DNA of 64,000 nucleotides from assembly GCF_964204645.1 (NCBI RefSeq), contig NC_134028.1, forward strand, positions 2,604,001 through 2,668,000, written 5' to 3'. The notes under the pieces are model-generated. The model did not search any database. It saw nothing but the letters and a program-made list of their open reading frames with translations, and was not told the origin of the DNA. The DNA comes from Tubulanus polymorphus. Its lineage: Eukaryota > Nemertea > Palaeonemertea > Tubulaniformes > Tubulanidae. A program made the translations under genes and the position numbers. Positions 48,101 through 61,878 of the stretch are shown one piece after another. Numbering within the stretch: the first letter of the stretch is position 1; every line of letters starts with the position of its first letter.

Positions 48101-49960
48101 CATTCATACCGAATACATTGAATTGTATCCTTTTTAAACGTTTTGATACTTACCGAATGGAATTATTAGTACATTGTGTTTGATTTCACAGACCCCAGGA
48201 TGATGGTCAGAGTTGGATGGGTTATTTCAATCAAGCGTTGAAAACATCTGCTAGTTACCTGCCGACTCAAGTATCAGATATGTTAAATCAAGATCGTGCG
48301 TTCGCTACTGCTCGGCTGCCGTTTTCAGGACTCAAGAATGTCTGTACATTAGCGCTGTAAGCATATACAATGCGAACCTACATCGTTATTGATATTCGAA
48401 TCATACGAGCCTATTGCACTTTTCACTTTCAGTCACTTCTAAATCATGGTTTTATTTGTAGGATACAGAAACTGCCACGTTTGTTAGTCGCTTCACAAGA
48501 TGGATACGTTTATGTGTATAATCTTGATCCTTGCGATGGTGGCGAATGTACTCTCGCTAAACAGCATAGGTTTGTACCAGTTGTCTAAACCAACGATTTT
48601 CAACTTTTAAGTTGAATTTTAATTGTGAGCTAAACTAACTATATTTTTGTTAGATTGGACGGTAAAGCTGAACCTAATGTACCCGATCAGACAGTCGGAC
48701 GTGATGAAAAACCTGTCACATCCGGAGCATCGTCGTACGCCGCAACGGTTAAACGTAGTGAGTCCACCCCTAGCCCGCAAGCTTCCCCTCCAGGTAAGCG
48801 TAACCCCTGGGGGCCTCAAAGCTATGCTGAGGCTTTAAGGATGCAAAACGATGACTGGGATGATCCCGGAGGTACGGTATAAGCCATGCCTAATTTTCGT
48901 TTGTTCCTCTCGGAATAACGCATGCTTTCGGCTTCTCGGGTTTAATGAGAGATCATAATAAGAGTTAACTGCACTGTGTGTTTAGACGATGTTTCAATCT
49001 GCTTCAAACTCTACGACAAATTGGTTCTATTAATATACATACCCTCCGATATTAATACGTATTTTGGTCTTCAAATATTTACCGCGTATGATGTTGGAGT
49101 TAAGTTCTTATTCATGCAGTAACAGCATGCTCAATCCTGCCCTTTATTTGTTAACTTCAAACTATACTCCGCTTGTAGTGTTCCGTAGAAATGTGGGCCT
49201 TTTACTTTCGAATAAAAGCCCGTACCGATTCTTCAAACCTGTTCCATTTTACAAGTTAATGTACCTTAGATATACGTAACGGGGAATGGCTTAATCTGTG
49301 CTTATTTGTGGCTTGTGGATTTTGTACTTTCGTGGAAAGCACAGAGAAAAAAATCAACCTTTTCACTGTATTGTTGTAGCCCTTTTCTCATTGTTCAATT
49401 CGGTGAACTGATTTGCCTCAGCGGAGATCTGCTGTTTCTATTGATGAAATCACGAGGATACCAAAAAAATTCATCCAGATCTGAATTGGCCTGGATTACT
49501 GTAGATATATTTCATGGATTATTTATTACTACATTACCAGTAATACAGAGTAGCCTCTCCCCAATTTCAAGCTGCGCCTAAAATAAATACTTGCATGCAC
49601 AGATATTGTTCTAATTCATAGTTACCCAATCATTAAATGAAGATAGAATGATACTGTAGTTAGTTATATCGTGAAATTGTTAATTCATGTTTTGTTGTAA
49701 AAATCTATTTGAAAAAGAAATTAAGATATAAATCTTTTTCTATCTATGAATTCCAGTAATAAATGTGTAGTAAATAATAGCAATGTAGAAGAGGGCACGT
49801 CATAAGGACATAGGAATTTATTTGATGTTTATCTGTAATTTCAGAATCTCTGCCATATCAAGATGTGGAGGGAGCGATGGGTGGAGCTGAGTCGGGAACG
49901 GCACACTTACGCCTAGACGATGATAGCGAATTTCCTCCAATGACTCATAAAAATGACTGA
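45196..49960 (+). CDS. WIPI2: WIPI2, phosphoinositide-binding WD-repeat autophagy factor
   Basis: Beta-propeller (PROPPIN) that binds PI3P on forming autophagosomes and recruits ATG16L1. Exons 45196-45266, 45529-45611, 45694-45860, 46129-46323, 46696-46859, 47235-47354, 48192-48356, 48462-48569, 48654-48793 (or to 48871) and 49845-49960 give 442 or 468 residues (human about 454). The start [10 protein letters not shown] matches human [10 protein letters not shown] almost exactly. The lipid-binding motif is FRRG (EFRRGVKRC). Other identical blocks are [44 protein letters not shown] and [16 protein letters not shown]. The tail [11 protein letters not shown] matches human RLDEDSEHPPM. Two donors at the ninth exon are 78 bases apart and both keep frame. 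Other open frames in its long introns look spurious. Confidence 0.95.
46920..47095 (+). repeat. Intronic repeat family B, copy in WIPI2 intron 5
   Basis: Contains GTCAGGGAATTTTGATGAGA, TTGCGTGTAAAATCAAACAG, TCTTTGTCTTACG and AGGGAAAAAGCAAGTCCAAT, in the same order as the NPLOC4 copies. Confidence 0.7.
48794..48871 (+). other. WIPI2: Optional 78-base extension of a WIPI2 exon
   Basis: Lies between a strong donor (CCAG then GTAAGC at 48794) and a weaker downstream donor (GGAG then GTACGG at 48872). The segment is open, adds 26 residues including SYAEALRMQ and DDWDDPGG, and leaves the same phase for the last exon. Confidence 0.5.
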
Positions 49961-50495
49961 AATGTGAATTTAATACTTAAAACCCTTTTTGAGCGGATGC
50001 CATAAATTTGTGGTGAAAAATGGTAGTGGTGAAAAGCAAAAAAAAACAAGAAAATGTGCTAAATACATATTTACAGGCCATTGATTATGTGGGAAAAAAT
50101 TTTGTATGGAATAATATTCACGAATCTATTTTGATAAAATTTCACCCACGACTTGCTTGAATTTTATTCTAAGATGTTGTCGAAAGCATTGGTGGAATGA
50201 GGAAATATGAGTGCGAGTTATCTAAGAAATATTCATAGTTTTAAGTGTAAAAAAATGATGTAGAAAAATACATTTGAATCACCAAAGGATATATCTTTTC
50301 TTAGATGATGATAAGATTGAGAATCATAAGAAGTCTTTGCTGGTTTCCAAATTATATTGCTTTCTTTTCGTTCATTGAGAAATTGGTGCTTTAAACGGTA
50401 TATGAAATTATTAATGACATAGTCCATTATTTTTGGTTGTAATGTTTTCACTTATTTTAAATAATGACATGATTTTGTACAATTTTGATGATTGC

Positions 50496-50501
50496 AATAA
50501 A
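50496..50501 (+). terminator. Poly(A) signal of WIPI2
   Basis: AATAAA about 535 bases after the stop codon. Confidence 0.5.
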
Positions 50502-52300
50502 CGTAATGTATCTTCAATCCTACTTAAAAGATTCATCCTAGACTATGATTCGACTATGATCTCTGTTCTGAAATTATACAAAGTAAGGTGGTAATGTATG
50601 TGGCCAGTGAGATAAGCGTAGGTCTACTCAATCTCCACTATTGTTTTGTCAAATACCAACGTGAGAAAAATCTGTTCACTGATAGTAAAGTAGCTGGTGA
50701 ATTACATAATTGTATAATTCTCTAATATTTTACTTACTGAATTTTTGCCCCTTCATTAATAATGTTTTTTGTCTTCGGCAACACCTAATTTGAAATTACA
50801 TCTACGCATGGTTATTTTAATCAGAAAAGTTTGACTGTGTTAACTCTATGGTATTTATATGTTTTATGATCTCGTGATGATTTTATCTTAAAGTGTCGAA
50901 AAAGAAATTCCTTGAGTAAAAACAATGACTGTGGTGCGAGAAGCAGTCTCAATACGATTTGCATAATTTGTTGAAGAGATGATCAGAATTTGATCACTTG
51001 CAGGGGTTATTTTTATTGCCGGAATTTATTTCTGAGTTTTCAAAATAAACAAAACTGCTGGAACAATTTAGATCAAATTGAACACGCTTGTCTATTGTAT
51101 GAGATATTATTTTTGATGTTTATTTTGCTAGAATGATATCCATGTTTATTATAAAATTTGCTATGTTTCGAATTTACTCGAATCATCATTTAGCTCAGTT
51201 GAGGTCAGTACCTAATGCTACGACCTGAAAATCCAGGTTCCATTTCCACAGTTGTGAGTTTAGATTCTAGAGTTAACTTCATAAAAATGAACTTATTTCA
51301 TTCAACTCATCGAATTTAAAATCAACTGTGGAACTGTTGTAAAAATGATGGCTTTCATTTTGAAATCATGTTTCTAATTAACAATCGTTTTTCTATACAA
51401 TTAGCTTTGATATTGTACACAAATGTTTGCGAACAGATTTAGGTGTTTTTCTATCTTGAACCCTCCATTCAGACATAACATTATGACTTTCAAAGCTAGT
51501 ACCATTATTTTTTGCGAGAATTCAGAATGAGCTTACCAAAAACATTCTAATTGAAGCCAAGTTCACGCGTGGGTGTGTTTTTGTGTGTCAGTGAAACTTA
51601 TGCATTTTTCTTTAACTAACTATTAATAAAATGGTTAAGTTTTGTAGGATGGCCTTCATTACTTCAGTTGTATTCATAGTTTACCGTTGAGGTGAATGGG
51701 CCTAAAACTTTTAAGGTCTTACGAATAAAGGATTAGGGCAACTATTGATTTTTAGTATAGTTTCATGATCTTATGAGGTGTGAATGATGTATTAAAATCT
51801 CTACTTGGTACTATAAACTTAACACTTCATATGGAAAGCAATGTTCTTTAACTATACCGGTACATGTTTGCTATTATGCGCACATCATATTCATATCCTG
51901 TCATAGTTATCGAATACACTTGGCAGGTTTTATGTGGATATCTTCACTTGTAAAAAGCTTCCAGTATTTTTGTGAATATCATAATATATTACTACCATAA
52001 TTAGTTATTGATTATTACATTATTGTATATTGATTGTACATACTGCACATGTATGTAATGTGTATCTTTCAAGGAGCTTGACTCAGAAAATTTAGTTTAG
52101 AGCTAAAATTTAAATTGGCTGGCTTCATATTATTAGCAAAATTGTACAATATAGGATTATGTTGTTAAAAATCAATGAGTTTCTCTTATGTTTTTAATCG
52201 GAGGATTTGCGGAGAAAATATATTTCTCAGGATTTGAACCCAAAATCTAGTTGACCGATAAATCAATACGCGCCGCTAGTGTCCATGCCACGTAGATCCC
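50502..52300. other. Intergenic between WIPI2 and SEC24, no gene seen
   Basis: Strongly AT-rich, with no long frame, no inverted repeat and no RNA gene that I can support. Confidence 0.45.
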
Positions 52301-52303
52301 GTG

Positions 52304-52313
52304 TGCGCATGCG
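52304..52313. promoter_or_regulatory. NRF1-like palindrome at the SEC24 promoter
   Basis: TGCGCATGCG fits the NRF1 consensus and lies at the left edge of the GC-richer region that precedes the SEC24 start codon at 53020. The 5' UTR probably begins within a few hundred bases downstream. Confidence 0.4.
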
Positions 52314-53019
52314 TCAAGATCTGAAAATCAGGTCGACTTCCGGTCGGCAGAAATACGCAAAATTCGAAGAAATCTGAGTAATTCGCCGTCAATTTCAGCG
52401 GGAAAAAGCGAGATTTTCTCTAAAATCGAAGCTATAATTCAGCGCCCGGCTCTTGACTAGGGATAAAACTCGTAAAAACTAGAATCCGAGGCCAGAATAG
52501 CGAGTAAATCCAGTCTGTGCGGACGAAGATACACGTCAATTTTCATTTCCGGGTGTGTAGTGTCAAGTAAGGAATTACGTGTGTAAACGTCAAAACGTCT
52601 GTTCCTTCGACAATTATTAGGCTGTATTTCACTTGTTTGCTTCCGGAGTAATTCTATTCTGGGGTTATACTACAGTGCGCCGTACATCGTACTTCACTTG
52701 CTCCGTCGGGTCCACAACAACACCTCGCCCGTCGTAATACGCCTGCTGGAAATATTTCAACAAGTTGTCACCTCTCATCTACCTGTGGCATATTTTCATT
52801 CCGGAGTTACTACATAGTGCGGCCTTCAGGCGATTAAAAACGATAACTTGAGTATTTAGCAGGATTTGATATCGAAGAATAGTTAGATTCTACGTCTAGC
52901 TTGTGCCGGGAAATAATTGAGTGGAGAAAATTTTATCCGACTTTTTTTAACGTGAATTATATTGCTGTATATAAGTGTTGTTTGGAGCGATGCATATCTG
53001 ATTGAACTGACTTGAAATA

Positions 53020-56000
53020 ATGGCTGCTAATAACCCACCAGTGCGGCCGGTGATACCTGCTGCGTCTAATCAACCTGTATTCAACAATGCTGCACCGTTT
53101 GGACAACGTCCAACTGGGCCAGGTATGTATGTTTGTTTATACAGGGGGCGTCTTTACTACAGTACCCAGATGAATTAGCAAGGAAGTATAAACCCTGCAT
53201 AGACGAGCATTGTAAAGATGTATGGGCCCGTACCCAGATGAAATTTTAAGCGTACTTTATATCAAGATGGTTGCCTCTTATGCTACCTGCTGAAACGGTT
53301 GATGAAACATTGCATTTAGATTCAGACGGGAGGTCATGATTTGAAATATTTTTTTCTGTCTAGATTGTCCAAACTTAATTCTTACATTCCACTAGAGATT
53401 ATTTGAATGGAGCGACTGCAGTTTAGGTGTCCCTAATGGTTATGTACCTAACCTAACCATAACACTATTCTTTAATAACACTAGTGCCACACAGTGGAAA
53501 GGTGACCCAAACTGCAGTTAGACCATTTGAATTTTTCTTTGCTTCCTGAAAACGAGATGCTGGTACTGAGGATTGTTCCGGACTAATGGACTAATAGTTC
53601 AATTAACTCGTGACCCATGCAGTGTCCGTGAAAATTACCATGAGATGATGAGTGCATAATCCTGATGATGAGGGTCATTAACACAAACTGTCTGTCCACT
53701 CATACCAGCAAATATATCAGATCGGCAAATCAATAAAGTCATTATGATTTTACTACCGGTATCAATTATTTGGACTGTCTATTGCTGTCATTATTTGCCT
53801 GTTATTTCTACCATCCCTCGACCAATAAAACTCATTTTGCGAAATATTGAATTCTGCTGCATGTAGAGATTTGCCCTGTATTTTTTTTTTTTAATTTTGT
53901 GTTCCTTTCATACAAATCCACAAGTAATGTAGAAATCAATAATGATAAAAATCTGCTTAATCTGACTTGAAGAAACGAGTGTAATCATAGAATATTCCGT
54001 CCTCCCTTGACAGGGATTCGAAACCTCATGGCTTGTCATGGCACTAAACCCTGTTCACAGGTACATGACATGCAGGTTTGGTACAGGCCCCAATAAGATT
54101 GCCTGTTGTGTAAATGGAATAATCCTGGGCACTTGGGTTAATCAGGTAGAGTTTTCTGCCATCGAGTTCAATCCCTGTCAAGGGGGATGAGTTTATTCTG
54201 TCATTCATTAATGTGCTTCAATCCACATATATATGCCATTATAAAATCTCCAAATAAGAATCATTGTAACAGCTGTCCTGATGAGATAAACTGATAATTT
54301 CCTTCATTCATTATGAATTAAATCTAGGTTTGTTCCTATCTTAACCACCATTGAAATAGATAACTGTCCCCAACTGCACCAGACCGTCGGCAGGTATTGA
54401 TCTGATCAGAGTGTTCAGGGAGAATTCTCCGTTCATCCCTTATATCTGATTTTGAATATTCTGGAAGATTATCTTGTATGGATATGCAGGATGCTGTTAT
54501 AATATTCACCTTTGCTTAAATCAATATGTTTTAGTGTTGTGTGATTACGTGTTAGTTGAAGAACGGCCTCTGGCAGTATTAACCTACCAATCAAATTTTG
54601 TAGATTTTCCGATGGTAGAGATTTTTCAAATATCTGGAAAAAGATAGTTTTCGTTCGTAATTGTGTTATTCTTGTATTTTCATAGGTAATCAAATGCCGA
54701 ATGGTCCAATGGCTAATATGAATCAGATGCCACCTCAGCCGATGTCGCAATTTGGTGCACCAGGCACTCAAATGCCGAACACAATGGCACCCCCTTCACC
54801 TATGAAACAAGGCATGATGCCTCAACCAACGAGTATACCAAATCAAATGATGTTTAATGGAGGTGGGGCACCTCCGCAACAGAGATTTTGTCCACCAGGA
54901 CCAGCTCTAGGGCAACAACCACCTGTTAGTCGGTTTGGGCCACCTCCTGTCCCCGGGCATCATCAGGGCGCTCCTCTACTAGGCCAACAACCGCCTGTCA
55001 ATCAAATGGGACTTGGACAGCAGCAGCAGCCACCCGTAAACCAGGTCGGGTTGCACCCTCCTGTTAGTCAGATTGGCCCACCGCCATTACCGGGACAACA
55101 ATATCAGAGACCTATTATTCGACCGCCGACAACGCAACAGGCTTCAATGATGAGACCAGTAGGTCCACCGGGAATGCCTCCGCGACAATTCGCACAGCTA
55201 CCGATGGGACTCCAGAATCAGATGCGTGGACCTCCCCCATCAGGTATCCGGCCTCCTCGACAACCAGGCCCACCTCAGCCACCTTCATCAATATCTGGTA
55301 GCACCGGTAAGTAATGTCTCATTGGTATGGATTGAAATAATCCAGTATTTAGAACATACTAACGTGACTAATGCTAATGAATATAATGACATTTGCTTAT
55401 ATTAAACTGCTCATTTTATTACCAGTTCGTTTCATCCTCATACAGTTCTACCATCCCACTAATATCTGCTTTTATTCATTTTGCCTCGAATGTTAATAAA
55501 ATGAATACCACCGCATTATGCATATTGATTTTACCAGTGAAATTACACACTGATCAGTCGGAGTGATTGTACAGTTTCCCAGATGTTCAGTCAATGTGCT
55601 TTGCTTAACCTATATGTCTGCGTGGTTATATGGCAGAAAATTGAAGGGTATTGAGTAGTTGAAATTTGTACAGAATTAGTCGCTACAATTAAATTATCAA
55701 GCTGTGGAATTTGGTATCTTTCAGCAAATATTCGTGTTTACAACAAAATTTTATCTCAGCAATAATCCTACGTTAGTAAACTAATCGAAACAGCTTGTGT
55801 TTTGTCAATGCTGTTGCTGGTTTACAGTTGCTTCCATTGAAATCGATATTTATTTAACTGATCCGCGTATTCGTAGAGATGTATGATGTACCTACATTCT
55901 GGTCCAGATGTCTCGCCCATCAAAGTACTACATTTTACATTGAAATATGTTAATGTATTCGTATTATGTATAATATGATATTGCGGCTATGCTACAGGTA

Positions 56001-57037
56001 GCTTTTAAGTCTTTGGGCTTCTTATTCCTATATGTGTGCACTTTTTCGTCCCATTCCCAAACGTTTATGAATAATGATGAAGTTTTACTAACCGGCATGT
56101 CGCATGTGATTATTACAGGTAATGAATTACCGATGCCTTTTAACGGTTTGTCTAATCAACCAGGTGGAGGGTCTCCTGGGGTTACTCCCAGCCCAACTAG
56201 TTCAGGTGCGTAGGTTCTCGAATAATTGTTTTTCGATATTTTCATCCTGCAATTCGCTTCATCTCTTCATCCTGGATCCATAAGATTGGATTTATTTCTC
56301 TTAATTCAGTTCTGTTTTCGAAACACTGATTTTTGAAATATTTTTTTCTAGCCCCACATTCTCAGCGTTCATCACGCGGACCGTCGCCTGTTCCTGGAAC
56401 TCAGTACGACGCGATGGAAGGACAATTTTCACCGCAATCGCCTCCAGTTACTCCTCAACAGGATTCACCATCGGGGCAAGGTAGATAATTCTAGATAGTC
56501 GACATTCCTATTCATTTTTGGTAAAATGCTTACAGCATATAGGACTATTAGTCCGCAATTTCTCATAAATCGGATGAATTTTATGGGTCCTGATTTTTTT
56601 TTTCAATGTTAAATTTGAATAATGAATGATAGATTATGTCTTTATGTATGAATAATGAATAGTAATTAACGTTATTTGAATTATGTTGAGTTTAACTTGA
56701 TATTACAATGTATTTATATATTCGAACCTCTTGAAATTGTATATTTCAGGTCCCCAGCAGCAACAGCAACGACCTACAGGAATTACCGGCAGACGTCTAT
56801 ATCCACAAATGGTACGTGTCTGATGATTTCATTTTGTTGTTGAAAATAAAAAGTATTTGTTATAAAATTGGGACTAATTGATGATTTTTAGCCCGGTCAA
56901 TATGGAAGTGGACAGCAAGCCGGTCAAGCACAGTACGGACAACCACCAGCACCTGCTGGACAATTTCAATCTAACGCCCAACAACCACAACAACAGCCAT
57001 CACAAATGGGTAGTGGTTTTCAACAACCTGGTGCATA

Positions 57038-57068
<31 letters not shown>

Positions 57069-60000
57069 ATGGGAGGTTTTCCTAATCAACAACCTGGAAA
57101 TCAACAACAAATGTCTGGATACCAGCAGCAAAACCCTGGAGGTCAACCTCCCGCGTCGCAGGGGTCATACGCGCCATCAAATATACCGGGGTCTTTCCCG
57201 ATGTCGCAACAACCGACCGGACAACGACCACAAACAGCGCCTACTACAAACAACTTCAACCAAACATCAAATATGTATGCAAACAATACATCATCATTGA
57301 ACTCGAGTTTTAATCAGATGAGTTTTCAGGTAAATATCGAGTGATTTTATACTTCAATAGAATAAAGAGTTCTGAACTATCGCATGAATAACTGTTAATC
57401 TAGTCTCAGTCGGGCATAGAGCCTGCTCATATTCTCCCCCCACCACTCTATGTAACCTAGTCTAATCAAATCTAGTCCTTCTATCAAAGTTTTTAAATTG
57501 AAGCTGAAAGGCCATCTATTCATCGAAGCTTTGAGTTAAACATGTTTTAGTTTCTTTCCTCCATTCTCTTTGTAAAGCCAATATGAATCGTATATGAACT
57601 GATATTTTACAGCATGGAAGCCATCGTCCCGTTAATCTGTTACAAGAGCGTCATATTCTACCCCCAGACGGCGTACAGACGGCTAAACCTGTACTACCGC
57701 ATGATTTCAAGAAAGTTAACTGTAATCCCGAGTACGTAGTAAACTCCATTCAGTTCGGGCTTCACGAAAGCAGATTCTGTATTTATTAAGAATTTTATTT
57801 TTTTTTGCAGCGTATTCCGATGTACATTAAATGCTATACCGCAGACTCAACAACTATTAAATAAAGTTCGATTACCACTCGGTATTCTTATACATCCTTT
57901 CAAAGATTTATCGGTGAGAGAATCATTCCATAAATAACGAGATATTCTCATACGATTCATCGTTATTCGATTATCACGTATTGTATTTTACAGCAATTAC
58001 CTGTGATCCAGTCGAGTGTGATAGTTAGGTGTCGATCGTGTAGAACTTACATAAATCCGTTTGTTACGTTCGTCGATCAGCGACGTTGGAAATGTAACTT
58101 GTGTTTCCGAGTTAACGAACGTAAGTTCTCGCCGTCCTTATTGCGCAGACGATCGATAAACAGCCGGATTTTCTCCTCACGAAATTAAATGCGTTGACAA
58201 TAACTTGCAACAGAAACAACAACAATAATAAGTTTGATAATCGTTTCGTTGAAAATTGTTTGATTATAATTTCAGTACCAGATGAGTTCCAGTTTGATCC
58301 GGTAAGTAAAACGTACGGTGATCCTCAAAGACGTCCGGAAATCAAATCTGCTACTATTGAATTCATAGCACCTTCGGAGTATATGGTAAGTTAGGTCCAG
58401 TTTTATAAAGATGATCTCTGTGCCCATTCCCACACTTTAACTCGTAATGAACTACCGTTAGACCGTATCACTGACCTCACAACTGTAAATTCATTGCTCG
58501 GTGTTTGTATATTTCAGTTGCGTCCACCTCAGCCAGCAGTTTATCTGTTCGTTTTGGATGTATCGTACAATGCTTTGCAAACAGGTTTGTCTCGAATTCA
58601 TATTCACTGAAATTTGTTCGTAAGTCCACGTATTATCCTTACAGCATCTCCGTTTGTCAAATCCCGATGAAGGCAGGAATTTTCGTCGATCTATTTACAG
58701 GTTATTTGGCAAAGTTTTGCGGAACGTTGTTGGATAATATCGACCGTTTGCCGGGCGATTCGAGAATGCAAATAGGTTTCATAACATACGATAGATCAAT
58801 ACATTTCTACAACTTGGCTGAAGGCCTGTCTCAACCTCAGATGCTTATCGTTTCTGATATTGATGGTAACCTACGATTATTCTATGATATTTCCAAGAAA
58901 TTAATGTCTATTCGTAATGTTTATGAGCTAAATGTTGAATTATGAATATGGCAATGTTAAATTCTTCTTTTCACAGATGTATTCCTTCCTTCACCTGATA
59001 ACTTATTAGCAAATCTTCACGAGGCGAAAGATTTAATTCTTGACTTGCTCAACAACTTACCGAGCATGTTTGCCAATAATACCGAAACAGGAAACGCACT
59101 CGGGGCAGCGCTGCAGATCGCGCATAAATTAATGGTTTGTATTTGATATATGTCATCCGCTTTGAGAATGAGAATCCCCTGAATCAAATTTCATCTTTAA
59201 ATAATCATCTTTACAGGGTAGTACGGGTGGTAGAGTAACAGTAGTAAATTCATCGCTACCATCAGCCGGCCCCGGAGCCTTGAAATGCAGAGAAGATCCG
59301 AATGAAAGAGCTGGAAAGGTATGAATCGAATGTGTGTAATTTCTGCTAAATCGTATTTTGTGATACACGTCATGGAATTTCATTTGTATTTCTGCAGGAT
59401 GTGTCTAACCTCGGTCCAGCTACAGATTTCTATAAAAAGATGGCGTTAGATTGTTCCGGGCAGCAGATAGCAGTCGATTTATTCATGATAAACTCTCAGT
59501 ATTCAGACCTAGCGTCCGTCGTAGCGGTGTCGAAGTTCTCCGGTGGTTCTATCCACTATTATCCCGGATTCAATGCGCAGAATAATCCCGGTTTATGCGA
59601 GCGATTCGCGAGCGAATTGAGACGATATCTGACGAGAAAAGTTGGGTTCGAATCCGTAATGAGGGTTAGATGTACTAGAGGTACGTTGATATTCTTATAG
59701 TCCTTAAGAAACTACTCGCTCAAGGTATCTTATTGGATTTTATCGTATATTATTATTACAACACGGATGGAGTGTTTCATTAAGATTATCTATTTGATTT
59801 GTGTCTGAAATGATGAAATTCGATCCATTGTAGGTCTGAGTATTCATACGTTCCATGGAAACTTCTTCGTACGATCTACTGATTTGTTGTCCTTGCCGAA
59901 CGTGAACCCTGATGCAGCATTCGGTATGCAGATGTCTATTGAAGACCCGTTGACCGATGGTAACACCGTTTGTTTCCAGGCTGCTCTTTTATATACATCT

Positions 60001-61696
60001 AGCAAAGGTAGGTGGTTCATTTTTGGGGGGCGGTCGGATATTGTGACTTTCCGAGATAACGAATCGTTGATAATTCTTTATGTTCTGCAGGTGAAAGAAG
60101 AATCAGGGTACATACGTTGTGTTTGCCAGTTTCGAATCAAATACCAGAAATTATTGCTAGCGCAGATCAACAGGCAATTGCTGGCCTTCTCGGCAAAATG
60201 GGTGAGTTGATTCACTATGATTCATATTGTGTTAAAATAAATCCAAAACCTGAGTGTATATTTGTAATGCATAAATTTCATCTTTGTTATCTATGTTAAC
60301 ATGTAATAGTCCTTAAGAAATCCAAAGAATGGAGTTTATTGTCGGTTGATTGAATTTTCAAAAAAATTTTCCAGCCTGTGATAGAAGTTTATCAGCAAAT
60401 CTTGGATCAGCACGCGAGGCTTTGATCAATGCTGCAGTAGATGCAGTTGGTGCGTTCATGGCTACTCTACCGGCTGGTCAACGAGTCGGTTTACTCGGTT
60501 TGCCGACTAATCTATGCCTCCTGCCACTCTACATTTTATCGCTTCTAAAATCGGTAAGTTTTTCGTTGAATCTTTCTTCGCCGCTTGAATCCTATTCAAC
60601 AACGGGATGAACCTGGATTTACCGAAAGAAAATTTCAATCCGCGTTTCGTTACAGCTCGCATTCAGGGTTGGAACTAGTACGAAGTTAGATGAACGTGTA
60701 TACGCGATGGAACAATGTAAAACTTTACCGTTGAATCAACTCCTGCTGCGCCTGCATCCAAATCTATATCCAGTTCATGCATTGGATGATAAAGTAAGTA
60801 TATGTAGACAGTCAGGTCGAGTTTCTGTTGTCAGGAAGATCAGTCTTACCCCACACTTATAGTACGATAAAGATGGAGTCTGAGAAGTTTCCTTTAAACT
60901 TGACATTCGCTTCAATTTAAGAACGCTATAACGAAGAACGATGTAGTGATACCTCAACCGGCCCTGCTGCAGTTATCCAGCGCTAATATCGATCGTCATG
61001 GAGCGTATCTATTAGACTGTGGTACGAAGTTATACATGTGGGTCGGTGGTGCTATCAGTGACCGCTATTGTCAGGAGGTGTTCGACGTGCCAAACTTCGT
61101 TTCGATTCAAGACTGTTTAGTGAGTTTCGCGTTTATCACTTCTGAGATTTAAGTTTTGATCATGTTTTCATTTGAATTAACGTCGCTTTCTTCCGTCTTG
61201 CCTTGCAGTCGAAACTGCCTGAATTAGAAAATCCGACTTCGGAAAGATTAAACACGTTTATTCAATATTTACAAGACCTTCGGCCTTTCCAGGCTGAATT
61301 TCAGGTTGTCAGGTATGTTGTCGGCTATTTATTCCCTGTTTGACTATAAAATATATCTTAAGAAATCTAGGGTAGTAAATCCAAGATGGACTAAAGCGTT
61401 AAGGATTTATAAATTACTAACGTAGAATTGATTTAGGACCTGGCTTCAGTTTCATGAAAAATTCAAATTCAAATTTTCGGTTTAAGACATTGGAAGCTAC
61501 CCTTGGGCCCTTGGTTGATAATACGTCCATAAAACTCATTGTTTAATAATTCTTTCATGAATATTTATTGTATTATTTCAGGGAGGACAGCCGCGTACGT
61601 ATGAACTTCATACAGCATATGATAGAAGATCGAACAGAGTCCACTATGTCTTATTACGAATTTATTCAACATATACAGAAACAAGTGAAGACTTAG
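53020..61696 (+). CDS. SEC24C: COPII coat cargo adaptor SEC24 (C/D type)
   Basis: Cargo-binding subunit of the COPII inner coat at ER exit sites. Exons 53020-53122, 54686-55306, 56119-56205, 56352-56480, 56750-56811, 56892-57329, 57613-57731, 57811-57913, 57994-58120, 58276-58385, 58518-58584, 58701-58865, 58977-59134, 59217-59318, 59398-59680, 59834-60007, 60091-60201, 60375-60553, 60656-60793, 60922-61119, 61209-61312 and 61582-61696 give 1230 residues (human SEC24C 1094). About 500 N-terminal residues are disordered and rich in Pro, Gln, Gly and Met, with CAA-coded Gln runs near 57045-57068. Then come a zinc finger (CRSC ... CNLC), trunk ([13 protein letters not shown]-like [17 protein letters not shown]), beta-sandwich, helical and gelsolin domains ([13 protein letters not shown]) and the ending [12 protein letters not shown]. 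The trunk is closest to SEC24C/D rather than A/B, but C versus D orthology is not decided by reading. Confidence 0.95.
53999..54190. repeat. Inverted-repeat element in SEC24 intron 1
   Basis: The left arm CCTCCCTTGACAGGGATTCG (54001-54020) and right arm GTTCAATCCCTGTCAAGGGG (54167-54186) are near-perfect reverse complements about 145 bases apart. The right arm contains GTTCAATCC, which fits a tRNA B-box, with GGTAGAG upstream, so a tRNA-derived SINE fragment is one possibility. No target duplication was identified. Confidence 0.6.
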
Positions 61697-61815
61697 GACT
61701 CTATGATATAACGTATACATTTATTACTAGTGCTGATGAAAAAAAAAAAACTTTTATCATTAAATTATTGAAATTTATCTACAAATTCGGCGAGGATTTC
61801 GGAGTGCGTTGTTGT

Positions 61816-61878
61816 TGGCTAGTTAGCTGGTTGCTGGTTAGTTAGCTGGTTGCTGGCTAGTTGGCTAGTTAGCTGGTT
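61816..61878 (+). repeat. Short tandem repeat in SEC24 3' UTR
   Basis: About three imperfect units built from TTAGTTAGCTGGTTGCTGG (TTGGCTAGTTAGCTGGTTG variants), starting about 120 bases after the stop codon. Confidence 0.7.

Noticed and set aside
49064-49581. Two open frames in the last WIPI2 intron
   Set aside because: No similarity to known proteins and no flanking splice sites in phase.
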